Shown here: piece by piece, positions 63,190 through 64,000 of the stretch
Position numbering within the stretch: position 1 is the first letter of the stretch
How the letters are laid out: each line of letters starts with the position of its first letter
NCBI GenBank assembly: GCA_911728455.2
Contig: OU452226.1
Coordinates: 26,560,974-26,624,973, forward strand
Length of the DNA stretch: 64,000 bases
Direction: 5' to 3'
Source of the DNA: Marthasterias glacialis
Lineage: Eukaryota; Echinodermata; Asteroidea; Forcipulatida; Asteriidae
Notes under the pieces: generated by a model
What the model was told of the DNA's origin: nothing
The model's input: the letters and a program-made list of their open reading frames with translations, nothing else
The model's database searches: none
Made by a program: the position numbers and the translations under genes

Positions 63190-63219
63190 ATTAGGGTTAG
63201 AGTTAGGGTTAGGCTTAGG
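63190..63219 (+). repeat. Short interstitial telomere-like repeat (TTAGGG)
   Basis: ATTAGGGTTAGAGTTAGGGT continues as TAGGCTTAGG, i.e. about five TTAGGG-like units with two changes. TTAGGG is the telomere repeat of most deuterostomes. Confidence 0.75.
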
Positions 63220-63259
63220 AAAATATATTAGGGTATCGGAACGTAGGTGTGTAACTCTG

Positions 63260-63480
63260 CAAACTGACAGTTTGCGGTACCTGCTACTAATCACAAAATT
63301 CAAACTGGATTCTCATCACCAGATCACTGGGCACATGCAGTGGTTTAGTGTTTAAAATTTCTGCTCTAAAATGCAGGGGGCAAGTGTTTGAATCCTATCC
63401 GAGTGGAATGTGAATTTTTTTCCCACAGGACTCGGAAAACAGTATTACAGTGCTTATTATCTCACATTGATTTAAAGAGT
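63260..63480 (+). mobile_element. tRNA-derived SINE, diverged copy
   Basis: GCGGTACCTGCTACTAATCACAAAATT, TCTGCTCTAAAATGCAGGGGGCAAG, a worn B box GTTTGAATCC, CACAGGACTCGGAAAACAGT and TACAGTGCTTATTATC match the SINE at 17164-17430 in order. Plus orientation. Confidence 0.7.
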
Positions 63481-64000
63481 AAATCCAAAACAATAAGCAA
63501 CTGACTGGTTCTCTGCTAAGTGATGCTTCATCATATTAGTAGACATAATTTGGTTAGGAAACTTTTTGATTATGGTCCTTTCTGAAACCTTGGCTTGAGT
63601 TTGGGTTCCAGCTTGAGCTTGGTCTGCCTCTTTGTTGCCCTGTGAAAGTGCATGTTTTCCAAACTGACAGAGCTGGCTTTAGCTCAAGCCCAAACTGAAA
63701 AGGGCCAAGAAGTGGCTCTAAACTTAGTCTTTTCGACAGGAACTTTTTTTCCCTTTATTTTAAATGATTAATTTATGAAATGAATTCTGACATGTCAGAA
63801 GATATAATAACCTAGAGACACAAGATGCTGTCCTAAAGACTACACAAAGAATGCAACACTTTTATCTTGTACACTTTCCTCTATAAATACATCTCCAAAA
63901 TACTAGAAAATTCTTATGCTATCAATTTATATGACTGTCAGAATAAATACAAAAATGCACTGCATGCCATAAAAAGACAGTTTGCTAAATTTACATTGAA

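Larger units (their letters stand above)
60228..64000. other. EFCAB5 3' flank, no further gene recognised
   Basis: AT-rich DNA with small open frames only (up to about 76 codons). Repeats inside are listed separately. Nothing resembling the next human neighbour of EFCAB5 was found. Confidence 0.5.

Overview
The window is eukaryotic: split genes with GT-AG introns, AT-rich non-coding DNA, tRNA-derived SINEs, short inverted-repeat DNA elements and satellite arrays. Gene content, marine-invertebrate-style repeats and the very frequent palindrome ACATGTACATGT suggest an invertebrate deuterostome, most likely an echinoderm such as a sea star. That placement is inference.

Two genes are recognisable, arranged head to head. 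On the minus strand, three short coding exons (32243-32302, 14254-14291, 7477-7556) join in frame and give the N-terminus of a Slingshot cofilin phosphatase (SSH family). The remaining Slingshot exons must lie left of the window. On the plus strand, 22 coding exons from 34931 to 60209 splice in frame into a protein of about 1,524 residues that I identify as EFCAB5. It has an N-terminal Dpy-30-like helical region, a long acidic Pro/Glu/Ser linker, one canonical EF-hand, a GAF domain, a second GAF-like segment, and a C-terminal region that looks like the dynein heavy-chain stalk. Human SSH2 and EFCAB5 are also neighbours (17q11.2), so this looks like an old conserved gene pair sharing a 5' region.

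Layout. 1-3168: 48 perfect-length copies of a 66-bp satellite. 3169-32242: Slingshot introns 3, 2 and 1, filled with dispersed repeats, including two copies of a ~760-bp inverted-repeat element in opposite orientation, several SINEs and MITE-like elements. 32303-34906: shared 5' region, with an RFX X-box-like site, a likely non-coding first exon of EFCAB5 and a GTCGCCCC inverted-repeat element. 34907-60209: EFCAB5. Its introns hold a 22-bp minisatellite of about 1 kb, copies of a ~450-bp repeat family (one split by a LINE fragment with a 13-bp target duplication), a 1-kb inverted-repeat element, and a SINE split by a 140-bp TTAA-flanked MITE. 60210-64000: EFCAB5 3' flank with a palindromic minisatellite, a MITE, a TTAGGG-like stretch and a SINE; no further gene seen.

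Functionally, Slingshot controls actin turnover by reactivating cofilin. EFCAB5 is poorly characterised; its domains point to cilia or the sperm flagellum. No operon-like or defence system is present. The most novel-looking points are the dynein-stalk-like end and tandem GAF-like segments of EFCAB5, the conserved head-to-head pair, the two-allele satellite mosaic, and the nested transposon events that can be dated from one another.
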